A stretch of DNA of 39,769 nt, taken from the NCBI GenBank assembly GCA_002336675.1, contig DDEI01000022.1:1-39769 (forward strand). Direction: 5' to 3'. A program made the translations under genes and the position numbers. Of this stretch, positions 16,661 to 23,941 are shown piece by piece. This DNA comes from Flavobacteriales bacterium UBA1958. Its GTDB lineage: Bacteria; Bacteroidota; Bacteroidia; Flavobacteriales_D; Sanyastnellaceae. The notes beneath the pieces were generated by a model. That model searched no databases. It worked only from the letters and a program-made list of their open reading frames with translations, and was not told the origin of the DNA. How positions within the stretch are numbered: the first letter of the stretch is position 1; the number at the start of each line of letters is the position of its first letter.

Positions 16661-16933
16661 TTAGTTTACCTTTCCAGATAAATCTGCACCAGCTTTAAAC
16701 TTAACTACGTTTTTAGCTTTGATAGTGATTTCTTTTCCTGTTTGAGGATTTCTACCTTTTCTCTCGTTTCTTCTAGAAACAGAGAAAGAACCGAATCCTA
16801 CTAAAGAAAGTCTATCACCAGTTTTAAGTGCTGAAGTAGTAGTATTTACAAATGCATCTAAAGCTCTTTTTGCATCAGCCTTAGAAATTCCTGCGTCAGA
16901 TGCCATAGCATCAATTAATTCTGCTTTATTCAT
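16661..16933 (-). CDS. hup: HU-family DNA-binding protein
   Basis: This 90-aa nucleoid protein starts MNKAELIDAMASDAGISKAD and contains GFGSFSVSRRNERKGRNPQTG (the beta-arm with the conserved GFGSF and RNPxTG signatures), followed by VVKFKAG. HU dimers bend and compact DNA in the nucleoid. The length is exactly that of bacterial HU. The gene has its own textbook Bacteroidota promoter (TTG-N19-TATATTTG) with a leader of about 30 nt, and a strong hairpin terminator, as expected for a highly expressed monocistronic gene. It is not an integration host factor variant: there is no N- or C-terminal extension. Confidence 0.97.
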   Translation of the reverse strand: MNKAELIDAMASDAGISKADAKRALDAFVNTTTSALKTGDRLSLVGFGSFSVSRRNERKGRNPQTGKEITIKAKNVVKFKAGADLSGKVN

Positions 16934-16970
16934 TTTTTTATGTGTTTAATTAATATGACTTTAATAATAA

Positions 16971-17000
16971 CAAATATATACGCAATCCTAAGCCTGTCAA
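16971..17000 (-). promoter_or_regulatory. Perfect Bacteroidota housekeeping promoter of HU
   Basis: On the minus strand: TTG (16998-17000), 19-bp spacer, TATATTTG (16971-16978). Both elements and spacing match the sigma-ABfr/flavobacterial consensus TTG-N19-TAnnTTTG. The box lies 38 bp before the ATG. Confidence 0.85.
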
Positions 17001-17128
17001 GCGTTACAGGGATAATTGATGCACATTTGTGAAAAAAAAGGTGTATTTGTTAATAAAACTGATTTTTTTAGGGCTAAAAGAAGAAATTAACAAGAAAAAT
17101 ACTGGAGCTAGTGGCCGAGAATAAGCTT

Positions 17129-17473
17129 CTATACAAGCTTTTTACTGAGCCACGAACTATATACTATCCATATTAAAACATTTAAACCGCATAAAACCAC
17201 GGGCAGATGTTCTTTTCCTCCTAAGTATAGAGCAAGCCCAAATGAGATTAAGAAAGATGCAAGAATGAAAATTGTCATGATAAAATTAACGAAACTTTCT
17301 TCAGTTATTTTGTTTTTAAGCCAGAAGTGACAATATGTACTAGAAATCAAGCCAGAAAGCATGCATGCAAACCACCATAAGTTTTTCTCTACTCCGAAAT
17401 AATTGGCAGCAGCTAAACTGAAAACAGTTAAACTGAAAATTATGTAAACAATGATAAAGAGTCTTTTGCTCAT
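17129..17473 (-). CDS. Small four-helix integral membrane protein, unknown
   Basis: The 114-aa protein consists almost entirely of four hydrophobic segments (about residues 5-24, 31-50, 62-82 and 88-108) joined by short charged turns (KNKITEES; GGKEH). It is likely an inner-membrane protein. I recognise no named family and see no conserved catalytic residues, so no function is proposed. It is divergent from the thioesterase gene, with 63 bp between the starts. A TATCTTTG promoter box (17497-17504) precedes it. Confidence 0.65.
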   Translation of the reverse strand: MSKRLFIIVYIIFSLTVFSLAAANYFGVEKNLWWFACMLSGLISSTYCHFWLKNKITEESFVNFIMTIFILASFLISFGLALYLGGKEHLPVVLCGLNVLIWIVYSSWLSKKLV

Positions 17474-17479
17474 TTGAGT

Positions 17480-17487
17480 TAGATTTG
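17480..17487 (+). promoter_or_regulatory. Possible -7 promoter box for the thioesterase gene
   Basis: TAGATTTG matches TAnnTTTG exactly, 49 bp before the ATG at 17537. No well-spaced TTG is seen upstream. Confidence 0.35.
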
Positions 17488-17496
17488 AATCGTAAG

Positions 17497-17504
17497 CAAA
17501 GATA
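17497..17504 (-). promoter_or_regulatory. -7 promoter box for the 4-TM protein gene
   Basis: On the minus strand TATCTTTG, an exact TAnnTTTG match, 24 bp before the ATG at 17471-17473. No -33 TTG at 19 bp is apparent. Confidence 0.4.
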
Positions 17505-17536
17505 CAATCAATAAGTCACTTATAGATATTAAACAC

Positions 17537-17932
17537 ATGAAAATAGAGCACAAAATAGAAGTTAGGTTTAGAGATATAGATTCTATGGGACATGTTAATA
17601 ATGCGGTTTATTTAAGCTATTTCGAACAGGCTAGAATGACATGGTTTAAAGAGTTAGTAGGTTTTGAATGGAATTGGATAGATGCAGGAATTTTAGTAGC
17701 TCGCCATGAGATTGACTATAAAAGGCCTATTTCTTTAAATGATGAGATTACTATTTTTACCTGGTGTGAATCTATGGGTAACTCCAGTTTAGTAATGGCT
17801 TATGAAATAATGAACGGTGAAAACATTCTATATACTCAAGGGAAAACCGTAATAGTTTGTTTTGATTATAATAAACAATCACCTTGTCTTATTCCAGCAG
17901 AGTGGAGAGATAAAATTAAACTGAACATTTAA
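17537..17932 (+). CDS. Hotdog-fold acyl-CoA thioesterase (4HBT/YbgC-FadM type)
   Basis: The 131-aa hotdog protein carries the 4HBT signature VRFRDIDSMGHVNNAVYLSYFEQARMTW, in which the Asp of RDIDSMGHVNN is the catalytic aspartate of YbgC-type thioesterases. RHEIDYKRPISLNDEI is also typical. These enzymes hydrolyse acyl-CoA thioesters in the cytoplasm; chain length cannot be read from sequence. Length is normal (about 130 aa). Its last four bases overlap the end of the convergent trmL gene (17929-17932), so the two stop codons interlock. Confidence 0.9.
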   Translation: MKIEHKIEVRFRDIDSMGHVNNAVYLSYFEQARMTWFKELVGFEWNWIDAGILVARHEIDYKRPISLNDEITIFTWCESMGNSSLVMAYEIMNGENILYTQGKTVIVCFDYNKQSPCLIPAEWRDKIKLNI

Positions 17933-18390
17933 ACACCCCAATTGATCTGTCTCAAACCTTCTCCTAAAACCATAGCTACGGCATTGCTTAGGTTGAATGA
18001 CCTAACTTCACCTGGGAAAGGAATTTTCACTAGTCGTTCTGTATATTTCTCTTTTATTTCTTTAGACAATCCATCGGCCTCTTTTCCAAAAATGAAATAA
18101 TCATTTTTTTTAATTTCCACATCATAAAGTGATCTTTTTCCGTGAGCAGAAAGAAAGTAAAGGTTAGAATCTGTGGGGATATAAGTTAAAAACGATTTAA
18201 AATTATCGTGGTGGTGCAAGTCTAGATCGCCCCAATAATCTAGTCCAGCTCGTTTTACTCTGCTATCACTTATCTCAAACCCTAGCGGATGTATTAAATG
18301 TAGAGGAGAGCAAGTAGCCACGCACGTTCTTCCAATATTTCCTGTGTTATTTGGGATCTGTGGTTCTAGTAAAACGATATTGAAACTCAT
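17929..18390 (-). CDS. trmL: tRNA (cytidine/uridine-34-2'-O)-methyltransferase TrmL
   Basis: The 153-aa compact SPOUT enzyme has no extra domain, as in E. coli TrmL (157 aa). Motifs are LLEPQIPNNTGNIGRTC (N-terminal, with conserved PQIPxNTGNIxR), LIHPLGF, RAGLDYW, YFIFGKEADGL (SAM-loop) and KIPFPGEVRSFNLSNAVAMVL. It methylates the ribose of the wobble base C34/U34 of tRNA-Leu isoacceptors. It is convergent with the thioesterase gene. Together with the TrmH-like gene 1.3 kb away this is the second SPOUT enzyme in the region, but the two are not in one operon. Confidence 0.94.
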   Translation of the reverse strand: MSFNIVLLEPQIPNNTGNIGRTCVATCSPLHLIHPLGFEISDSRVKRAGLDYWGDLDLHHHDNFKSFLTYIPTDSNLYFLSAHGKRSLYDVEIKKNDYFIFGKEADGLSKEIKEKYTERLVKIPFPGEVRSFNLSNAVAMVLGEGLRQINWGV

Positions 18391-18525
18391 TATTTAAGCC
18401 TTAAGTTTTAGTCTACGAAAGTATCTTTAATGAGTGAACGTATTTTATTGTTTGAAATAATAAATAACCGAAGCCAGAGCAAAGGGAAGAAATCAGATAG
18501 AAGCTAAATTGTGAATTTACTCAAT

Positions 18526-18924
18526 TTAACGGAGTAATAGGTCCATAACGAAATTCCCCAAAACACAAGGGTCATGTTCTAATTTTAATATTTGCCCTAC
18601 AGTTCTTGCTCCGCCATTATCATCAGGATCTTCCATCCAAACATATGCAAGATCGACAGATTCGGATTTAATTTCTCCATCCATATTTTCGTAAGTTATA
18701 ACAACTTGAAACTCGCAATCTTTTATCACCTTAGTTCTCAGAACTTTTACAATCTGTGGGGTGTCATCATCACAACAGCCACAAAATAAAACAATGAATT
18801 CTTGTTGGCTGATAACTTTAGAGGCTTTTTTAGCTGTTGATTCAGACAAACACGCAAGCTGATCTGCTTTTGCATTTATACCAACTAATGCAATGAATAT
18901 TAGTAGAAATAGTTTTTTCATCAT
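18526..18924 (-). CDS. Small secreted Cys-containing protein, unknown
   Basis: The 132-aa product has a signal peptide (residues 1 to about 20, ending NAKA). The start is MMKKLF; either of the two ATGs (18924 or 18921) may be used. The mature part contains a vicinal cysteine cluster LFCGCCDDDTPQ plus further Cys in KDCEFQV and DPCVLG, and many acidic residues. It is probably periplasmic or surface-exposed, with disulfides or metal binding possible. No family is recognised. Only 38 bp separate it from the PhnA-type gene on the same strand, so both may share a transcript. A TATATTTA element lies in that gap (one mismatch from TAnnTTTG). Confidence 0.65.
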   Translation of the reverse strand: MMKKLFLLIFIALVGINAKADQLACLSESTAKKASKVISQQEFIVLFCGCCDDDTPQIVKVLRTKVIKDCEFQVVITYENMDGEIKSESVDLAYVWMEDPDDNGGARTVGQILKLEHDPCVLGNFVMDLLLR

Positions 18925-18962
18925 TTTTTATTTCTGTAAATATAGACACGAAAATTATCGAT

Positions 18963-19172
18963 TCACACTCTTTTCACAAATTCAGTCCGAAGAACGATGG
19001 ACATTTTATTCACTCTACAGTCAATTTCATCAGGGTCATCTGTAAGTCTGATATTCTTTATTTTAGTACCTCTTTTAATAACTGTGTTCGTTCCTTTTAA
19101 TTTCAAATCCTTTGACAGTGTTATTGTATCGCCATCAGAAAGAATTTTTCCACTTGCATCTTTAACTTCCAT
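18963..19172 (-). CDS. PhnA/YjdM C-terminal-domain mini-protein
   Basis: The 69-aa protein matches the C-terminal domain of the PhnA (YjdM) family: VKDASGKILSDGDTITLSKDLKLKG, IKRGTKIKNIRLTDDPDEIDCRV and VLRTEFVKRV. The N-terminal zinc-ribbon seen in E. coli YjdM is absent, and the Cys ligands with it. Short forms of this kind occur in Bacteroidota and are often named alkylphosphonate utilisation protein, although no phosphonate genes are nearby and that role is not supported. The SH3-like beta fold is inferred from the family. It is upstream of the Cys-containing secreted protein on the same strand. Confidence 0.85.
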   Translation of the reverse strand: MEVKDASGKILSDGDTITLSKDLKLKGTNTVIKRGTKIKNIRLTDDPDEIDCRVNKMSIVLRTEFVKRV

Positions 19173-19260
19173 TGTAAAATAATTATAGAAGTAAAAGTAA
19201 ATTTAATTTGGCTTATACTTTCCTGGTAGTCATTAAAATTAAAGAGACTATGTTAGGAAG

Positions 19261-20055
19261 TTAGATCGTTTTTCTGAAATTCTTAGCTATTATTTTTCGC
19301 TGCACTCCGGGAGGAATAATGAATCTCGTCCAAGAGATTAGTTTAGCTATTTTACCCGGAATGACCTTGGTCTTTCTTTGTATCATAGCATCAATAGACT
19401 CTTTAGCAACTTGAGAGGGTTCCAGTGCTGAGATTCTAGCAATGCATCCAGCAGCTTTAATTCTCTTTCTAATCTCCTCGCTAGTAATCACACCAGCCGG
19501 ACAGACAGCTGTAACACCTATATTAAATGATGAAAGCTCCTCTCTTATAGCGGAGGAGAAATCAAGCACATACCTTTTAGAGGCAGCGTAAATTGATTTA
19601 TAAGGCATGCTATAAAATGCCGCAGCGCTTGATAAGTTTAAGATGTAGGACTGCCTTTGTTTTTTTAAGAAAGGAATCATGGCGTGACTAAGCAGCGTAG
19701 TGGCTTTAATGTTTAGGTCTAGAACAGTAGAAATAAAAGAACCTTCCAAGGAGTCAAATTCTGCCGCATAACCTATTCCCGCATTGTTAACTAAAATTTT
19801 AAGGTTCATTTGTTCACTCATAACCCATGAACTTATTTGTGATATAGCGCCCTTTTCAAGTATGTTCAGCTCCAAAGATTTGAAATTAACGTTGTATGCT
19901 GATTTTATCTCTTCGCGCACTTCTTTTTGACCGGTATTAGGCAGTGCTATTATGGCTATGTCATAGCCTCTAGAAGCCAATTCCATAGCTAAAGACTTCC
20001 CTATTCCTGAGCTTCCTCCAGTTATTAAAGCGTATGTATTTAATTCCGACTCCAA
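19261..20055 (-). CDS. Classical short-chain dehydrogenase/reductase
   Basis: The 264-aa NAD(P)-dependent oxidoreductase has the Rossmann motif TGGSSGIG (residues 13-20), the NNAG motif (VNNAGIG) and the catalytic YAASK with an upstream Ser (LNLSSAAAFYSMPYKSIYAASKRY), then VCPAGV. It resembles the DltE/YqjQ-type or fatty-aldehyde SDRs, but the substrate is unknown. Its start lies 16 bp inside the end of the epimerase gene, in a different frame, so translation is probably coupled. It is third in a minus-strand operon after the CPBP protein and epimerase. The C-terminal segment is basic and hydrophobic (SWTRFIIPPGVQRKIIAKNFRK), suggesting membrane association. Confidence 0.88.
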   Translation of the reverse strand: MESELNTYALITGGSSGIGKSLAMELASRGYDIAIIALPNTGQKEVREEIKSAYNVNFKSLELNILEKGAISQISSWVMSEQMNLKILVNNAGIGYAAEFDSLEGSFISTVLDLNIKATTLLSHAMIPFLKKQRQSYILNLSSAAAFYSMPYKSIYAASKRYVLDFSSAIREELSSFNIGVTAVCPAGVITSEEIRKRIKAAGCIARISALEPSQVAKESIDAMIQRKTKVIPGKIAKLISWTRFIIPPGVQRKIIAKNFRKTI

Positions 20056-21026
20056 GTTATTACTGCTTTAATTCCATCAATGAGAGAAGTCGGCTTATAG
20101 CCTAATTCTCTTTCTGCTTTTTTTGAGCTATTTATCCAGTTAAAAGTATACTTTTTTACGAATCCCGGAGTAAGTATTGGGCCTTTACCAGTAAGGCTAA
20201 TTAAGGCCATTTGTAGCTTGGCTATTAGCATCATAATAGGAATGGGAATCCCTGTTAGCCATGTCTTATTTCCAGAAACTTTAGTTACTTTTTCAAATAA
20301 TCCTCTGTAACTAGCATTTTCTCCACCCAGAATATAATTTTCTCCAGCCTTTCCCTTTTGCATAGCTAAGATATGTCCTTCAATTACGTCTTTGACAAAA
20401 ACATAATTACCCATAGCCTTTCCATTTCCAGGATACACATGCCATTTTCCTTTATTGAATTCTTTAATCATGCGAGTAACCGAATTACTCTGACTAAGCT
20501 TTCCAGGTCCATATACTCGTGTGGGGTTTACTATTATTATATCTAGACTCTGCGAGTGAACCAGTTTTTTAATCTCTATCTCTGCTTGAGCCTTGCTTTT
20601 TTCATAGTCTGTAGTTAAGTCAGTCCATTTAGTAGAGTCCTCTGTGACAGGAAGGCCGTACCTAGAAGGCCCGAAAACTCCCGCAGTGCTGGTGACCACT
20701 ATTTTTTTTACGCCCAACGAAGATGCTTGTTTAATCAGGGCTATATTATTTCTAACATTAATCTTATAAAAAGTATCGGTGTTTTTATCCCATACTTGAG
20801 CAAAAGCAGCTAACAGATAAGCTTGTTCACAACCCGAAACCGCTTTCGTAATTAAATCTAGATCATCTAAATTTCCTTCAAAAAATTTTATAGACTCATG
20901 CCTTACTTCTTTTTTAGCTCGCTCAATAGAACGAACTAAAGCATGAATTGTATGTCCCTGCTCGGCTAATTTTAGAGCCATTTGAGAACCGATAAACCCA
21001 GTAGCTCCAGTTAGAAAAATATTCAT
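20040..21026 (-). CDS. NAD-dependent epimerase/dehydratase-like extended SDR
   Basis: The 328-aa extended SDR has the N-terminal TGATGFIGSQMALKLAEQGH (residues 7-26) with the TGxxGxxG nucleotide motif, TSTAGVFG, and a catalytic YxxxK (DYEKSKAQAE). It is related to dihydroflavonol-4-reductase/3-beta-HSD-like sugar or lipid dehydrogenases; the substrate is unknown. It begins directly after the CPBP stop codon (no intergenic bases), and its last 16 bases overlap the next SDR gene. Two adjacent SDRs in one transcript suggest successive redox steps on one small molecule, but nothing in the sequence shows which. Confidence 0.88.
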   Translation of the reverse strand: MNIFLTGATGFIGSQMALKLAEQGHTIHALVRSIERAKKEVRHESIKFFEGNLDDLDLITKAVSGCEQAYLLAAFAQVWDKNTDTFYKINVRNNIALIKQASSLGVKKIVVTSTAGVFGPSRYGLPVTEDSTKWTDLTTDYEKSKAQAEIEIKKLVHSQSLDIIIVNPTRVYGPGKLSQSNSVTRMIKEFNKGKWHVYPGNGKAMGNYVFVKDVIEGHILAMQKGKAGENYILGGENASYRGLFEKVTKVSGNKTWLTGIPIPIMMLIAKLQMALISLTGKGPILTPGFVKKYTFNWINSSKKAERELGYKPTSLIDGIKAVITWSRN

Positions 21027-21728
21027 TTATTTGGTGATTTTCATATCTGGATGTGCTCTTAAGCTAAAGTACGAACTGCTAGCTGCTTGTGTGAAATGAA
21101 TAATAGCCGCGGCATAAAACACTCCTGTTCTTTCGACTATTATGCAGAGCAAAATCCCAAGGGGTATAGAAGCTAAAGTTTCCTTTAGCCCTTTAGGGAT
21201 GTGAACCAAAGAGTAGAGAGTTGTATTTAAAACTAAAGCAGGCCAGAATTCCATGACATCTCTAGAGCCGAAGAATAAAACTCCTCTAAATAACCATTCA
21301 TATCCAAGTAGGTATAAAAACCACGTAAAGTATTCCCTGCGTTGCAATGCTCCATTCCATCTCTTCTCTCTGATTTGAGGATAGATTTTCAGATTTTCAG
21401 CAGTCTTAGCATTAAAATAATTCATTGGTATTAATACTGCTGAAAAACCAAGAATCCAATACATACACTCGATAGGAAAAGCCAATTTAATGCCATAATC
21501 AGCAAAAGTAAAATCACTTAACAGAATCCACATCAAAATAGTAATAAAAGGAAAAACACCCATCCATAGAAATCCCATATCCCTCATCTTAAAAACTTCA
21601 GATGTAGGTCTGTTCTCAGTGTTGCCTATATTATTTTTAGCAGAGAAGTAATAACCTACATACCCAAAAAGAGCAAGTGAAATAGCTATTATAGCTGATA
21701 TTTCGGAAGAAGGGATAGATGAAAACAT
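21027..21728 (-). CDS. CPBP-family intramembrane protein (Abi/Rce1-like) with altered Glu motif
   Basis: This polytopic protein (about 233 aa from ATG 21728; an in-frame TTG at 21755 would give 242) has seven or so hydrophobic helices. Motif 1 is GYEWLFRGVLFF where canonical CPBP proteases have EExxxR, so the first Glu is Tyr and only the second Glu and the Arg remain. Motif 2, LYSLVHIP, keeps the His, and a third His is in IIHFTQ. Catalytic competence is therefore uncertain. The shorter start is chosen because the TATTTTTG promoter box (21753-21760) overlaps the TTG. It is first in the operon with the two SDRs and may handle a membrane or prenyl-type substrate; that is speculation. Confidence 0.78.
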   Translation of the reverse strand: MFSSIPSSEISAIIAISLALFGYVGYYFSAKNNIGNTENRPTSEVFKMRDMGFLWMGVFPFITILMWILLSDFTFADYGIKLAFPIECMYWILGFSAVLIPMNYFNAKTAENLKIYPQIREKRWNGALQRREYFTWFLYLLGYEWLFRGVLFFGSRDVMEFWPALVLNTTLYSLVHIPKGLKETLASIPLGILLCIIVERTGVFYAAAIIHFTQAASSSYFSLRAHPDMKITK

Positions 21729-21752
21729 CAAATTATCAATTGAAAATAGATA

Positions 21753-21760
21753 CAAAAATA
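21753..21760 (-). promoter_or_regulatory. -7 promoter box for the CPBP-SDR operon
   Basis: On the minus strand TATTTTTG, an exact TAnnTTTG match, 24 bp before the ATG at 21726-21728; it supports that start over TTG 21755. The -33 match is weak. Confidence 0.45.
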
Positions 21761-22227
21761 CTCTTTAGATATTTATGAAAACACTTATTATAAATCATAT
21801 ATGCAAACAATGTCGTGAGATATGCTGTTTGAGGAGTTAAACATATTTGTAACTAGAAGGAAGAGAGTTGTGAATAGGATACATATATCGTTGAATTTGA
21901 GAATTTAAGAAGTGCTTATGACCGCTTAGGATGGAGCGAAAGAAGAATGAGATAATTACCGTTCAGGTTCTCCAGATAGGGCCAGAGTATGTTCGCGATA
22001 TTACAGCGAAGCTAGTTTCTCACCAGAGTTAAATCTATCAACAGGCTAATTTTTAAATATGTAAATACTAAACTAGCGCTACTTTTGTATAATTGTAATT
22101 CAGTCTCAGAGATAAACATTATTGTGTGCACCATAGGAGAAATTACAGGCATGTTTGAGATGTGTAATTAACTAAAATCCTTGTTAATTCTATACCCTGC
22201 CGGTATTTACTAGCGAGGTTTTTTCGT

Positions 22228-22235
22228 TAGCTTTG
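22228..22235 (+). promoter_or_regulatory. -7 promoter box for glnS
   Basis: TAGCTTTG matches TAnnTTTG and sits 26 bp before the glnS ATG, giving a leader of about 20 nt. No clear TTG at the expected spacing. Confidence 0.5.
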
Positions 22236-22261
22236 CACAGCTAATAAACAAATTTAGAGGG

Positions 22262-23941
22262 ATGTCCGAAGAGAATGAAAAAGGCTTGAATTTTATAGAA
22301 CAGATACTAGAAAAGGACCTGGAAGACAGCCTGCATGATGGCAGGGTTCTTACTAGATTCCCTCCTGAGCCTAACGGATTTCTTCACATAGGACACTCAA
22401 AAGCTATCTGCTTGAATTTTGAAATGGCAAAAAAATATGGTGGGAAAACGAATCTTAGATTTGATGACACCAATCCTGAGAAAGAAGATACTAAATACGT
22501 AGACGCTATAAAAGCGGATATTAAGTGGTTAGGTTTTGACTGGAATGGGGAGGAAAGATATACATCAGACTATTTCGATACGCTTTACGAATATGCCGTA
22601 AAACTTATTTTAGAGAGAAAAGCTTTTGTAGATGAGCAGTCGGCAGCTTTAATAGCTGAGCAAAAAGGAACGCCTACTGAAACTGGAGGTAATTCTCCTT
22701 TTAGAGATAGAAGTGCAGAAGAAAATCTTAAAAGATTTACTGAAATGAAGGATGGGAAGCATCCTGAAGGCAGCATGGTCTTGAGAGCAAAGATAGATAT
22801 GACCTCTCCCAATATGCACCTCAGAGATCCTCTGATATACAGAATTAAGCATGAAAGTCATCACAGAACTGGAGATAAATGGTGCATCTACCCGATGTAT
22901 GATTTCGCTCATGGCCAGAGTGATAGCATAGAAGGAATAACTCATTCTTTCTGTTCATTAGAATTTGAGGTACATAGGCCATTATATAATTGGTTAATAG
23001 AAGAATTGGGAATTTTTCCAAGCAAGCAAAGAGAGTTTGCTCGGTTGAATTTGAATTATACGATTATGAGTAAAAGAAAGTTACTCAGGTTGGTAGAAGA
23101 GAATGTGGTGGACGGTTGGGATGATCCTAGAATGCCTACTATTTCCGGGTTAAGAAGAAGAGGGTATACGGCAGAGTCTATAAGAAATTTCTGTGATAGA
23201 GTTGGAATAGCGAGAAGAGAGAACGTAATAGATGTAGCTCTTTTGGAATTTAGTATAAAAGAACATTTAAATAAAATCACACCTCGGGTGATGTGCGTTT
23301 TAGAGCCTATCAAGGTCGTTATTACTAACTATCCAGAGGGTAAGACTGAAGAGTTAACGCTCATAAATAATCCTGAAGATGAATCTGCAGGAAGCAGAAA
23401 TTTGCCTTTTTCTAGAGAGATTTTTATTGAGAGTAACGATTATAAGGAAGAAGCTCCCAGGAAATATTTCAGGCTAAAACCGGAAGGCTATGTTAGGTTA
23501 AAAGGAGCTTATATCATTAAAGCTAATTCGCACGTCAAAGACGAAGAAGGAAACATTATAGAAGTACATTGTACATACTTTCCTGATTCTAAAAGTGGTG
23601 AAGATACTAGTGGGATAAAGGCTAAAGGTGTTATACACTGGGTAAGTAAGGAGCATGCTTTGGATGTGGAGGTTAGGCAGTATGATAGATTATTCTCTCA
23701 TGAGTCTCCCGATTCCGATAAAGGAAAAGATTTCATGGACTTTCTAAATCCATCTAGTTTAGAGGTGATTTCTAATTGCAAAGCTGAGCCACATCTTAAA
23801 AATGCCAGTGCAGGAGATAAATTCCAATTTCAACGTTTGGGTTATTTCTGTGTAGATTCTAAGTATACGACTACAGATAAATTAGTATTCAATAGAACAG
23901 TTACATTAAGAGATTCTTGGGCTAAACTTCAGAAAAAATAA
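22262..23941 (+). CDS. glnS: Glutaminyl-tRNA synthetase
   Basis: The 559-aa class I synthetase has the nucleotide-binding motif RFPPEPNGFLHIGHSKAICLN (HIGH, near residue 41), LRFDDTNPEKED, and the second signature YTIMSKRKLL (KMSKS loop). The anticodon-binding beta-barrel domains of GlnRS follow (LNKITPRVMCVLEPIKVVITNYP... to FQFQRLGYFCVDSK). It charges tRNA-Gln directly, as expected in the bacterial groups that acquired GlnRS. Length matches E. coli GlnRS (554 aa). Its TAA stop shares one base with the next ATG (TAATG), so the S8 subtilase gene is probably translationally coupled. That pairing of a housekeeping synthetase with a secreted protease is a transcription-unit effect, not a functional link. 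Confidence 0.97.
   Translation: MSEENEKGLNFIEQILEKDLEDSLHDGRVLTRFPPEPNGFLHIGHSKAICLNFEMAKKYGGKTNLRFDDTNPEKEDTKYVDAIKADIKWLGFDWNGEERYTSDYFDTLYEYAVKLILERKAFVDEQSAALIAEQKGTPTETGGNSPFRDRSAEENLKRFTEMKDGKHPEGSMVLRAKIDMTSPNMHLRDPLIYRIKHESHHRTGDKWCIYPMYDFAHGQSDSIEGITHSFCSLEFEVHRPLYNWLIEELGIFPSKQREFARLNLNYTIMSKRKLLRLVEENVVDGWDDPRMPTISGLRRRGYTAESIRNFCDRVGIARRENVIDVALLEFSIKEHLNKITPRVMCVLEPIKVVITNYPEGKTEELTLINNPEDESAGSRNLPFSREIFIESNDYKEEAPRKYFRLKPEGYVRLKGAYIIKANSHVKDEEGNIIEVHCTYFPDSKSGEDTSGIKAKGVIHWVSKEHALDVEVRQYDRLFSHESPDSDKGKDFMDFLNPSSLEVISNCKAEPHLKNASAGDKFQFQRLGYFCVDSKYTTTDKLVFNRTVTLRDSWAKLQKK

Larger units (their letters stand above)
21729..22261. other. 533-bp divergent intergenic region with promoters at both ends
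   Basis: Lies between the CPBP operon (minus) and glnS (plus). Apart from the two promoter boxes it holds no gene I trust. Short stop-free frames (for example about 21942-22040) have no start and no family resemblance. Confidence 0.5.

Noticed and set aside
21942..22040. Stop-free frames in the glnS upstream region
   Set aside because: Several frames look mildly coding but none has a start or family resemblance; expected in such DNA.
22585..23313. Three minus-strand frames inside glnS
   Set aside because: Antisense shadows of a strongly conserved synthetase; no protein features.
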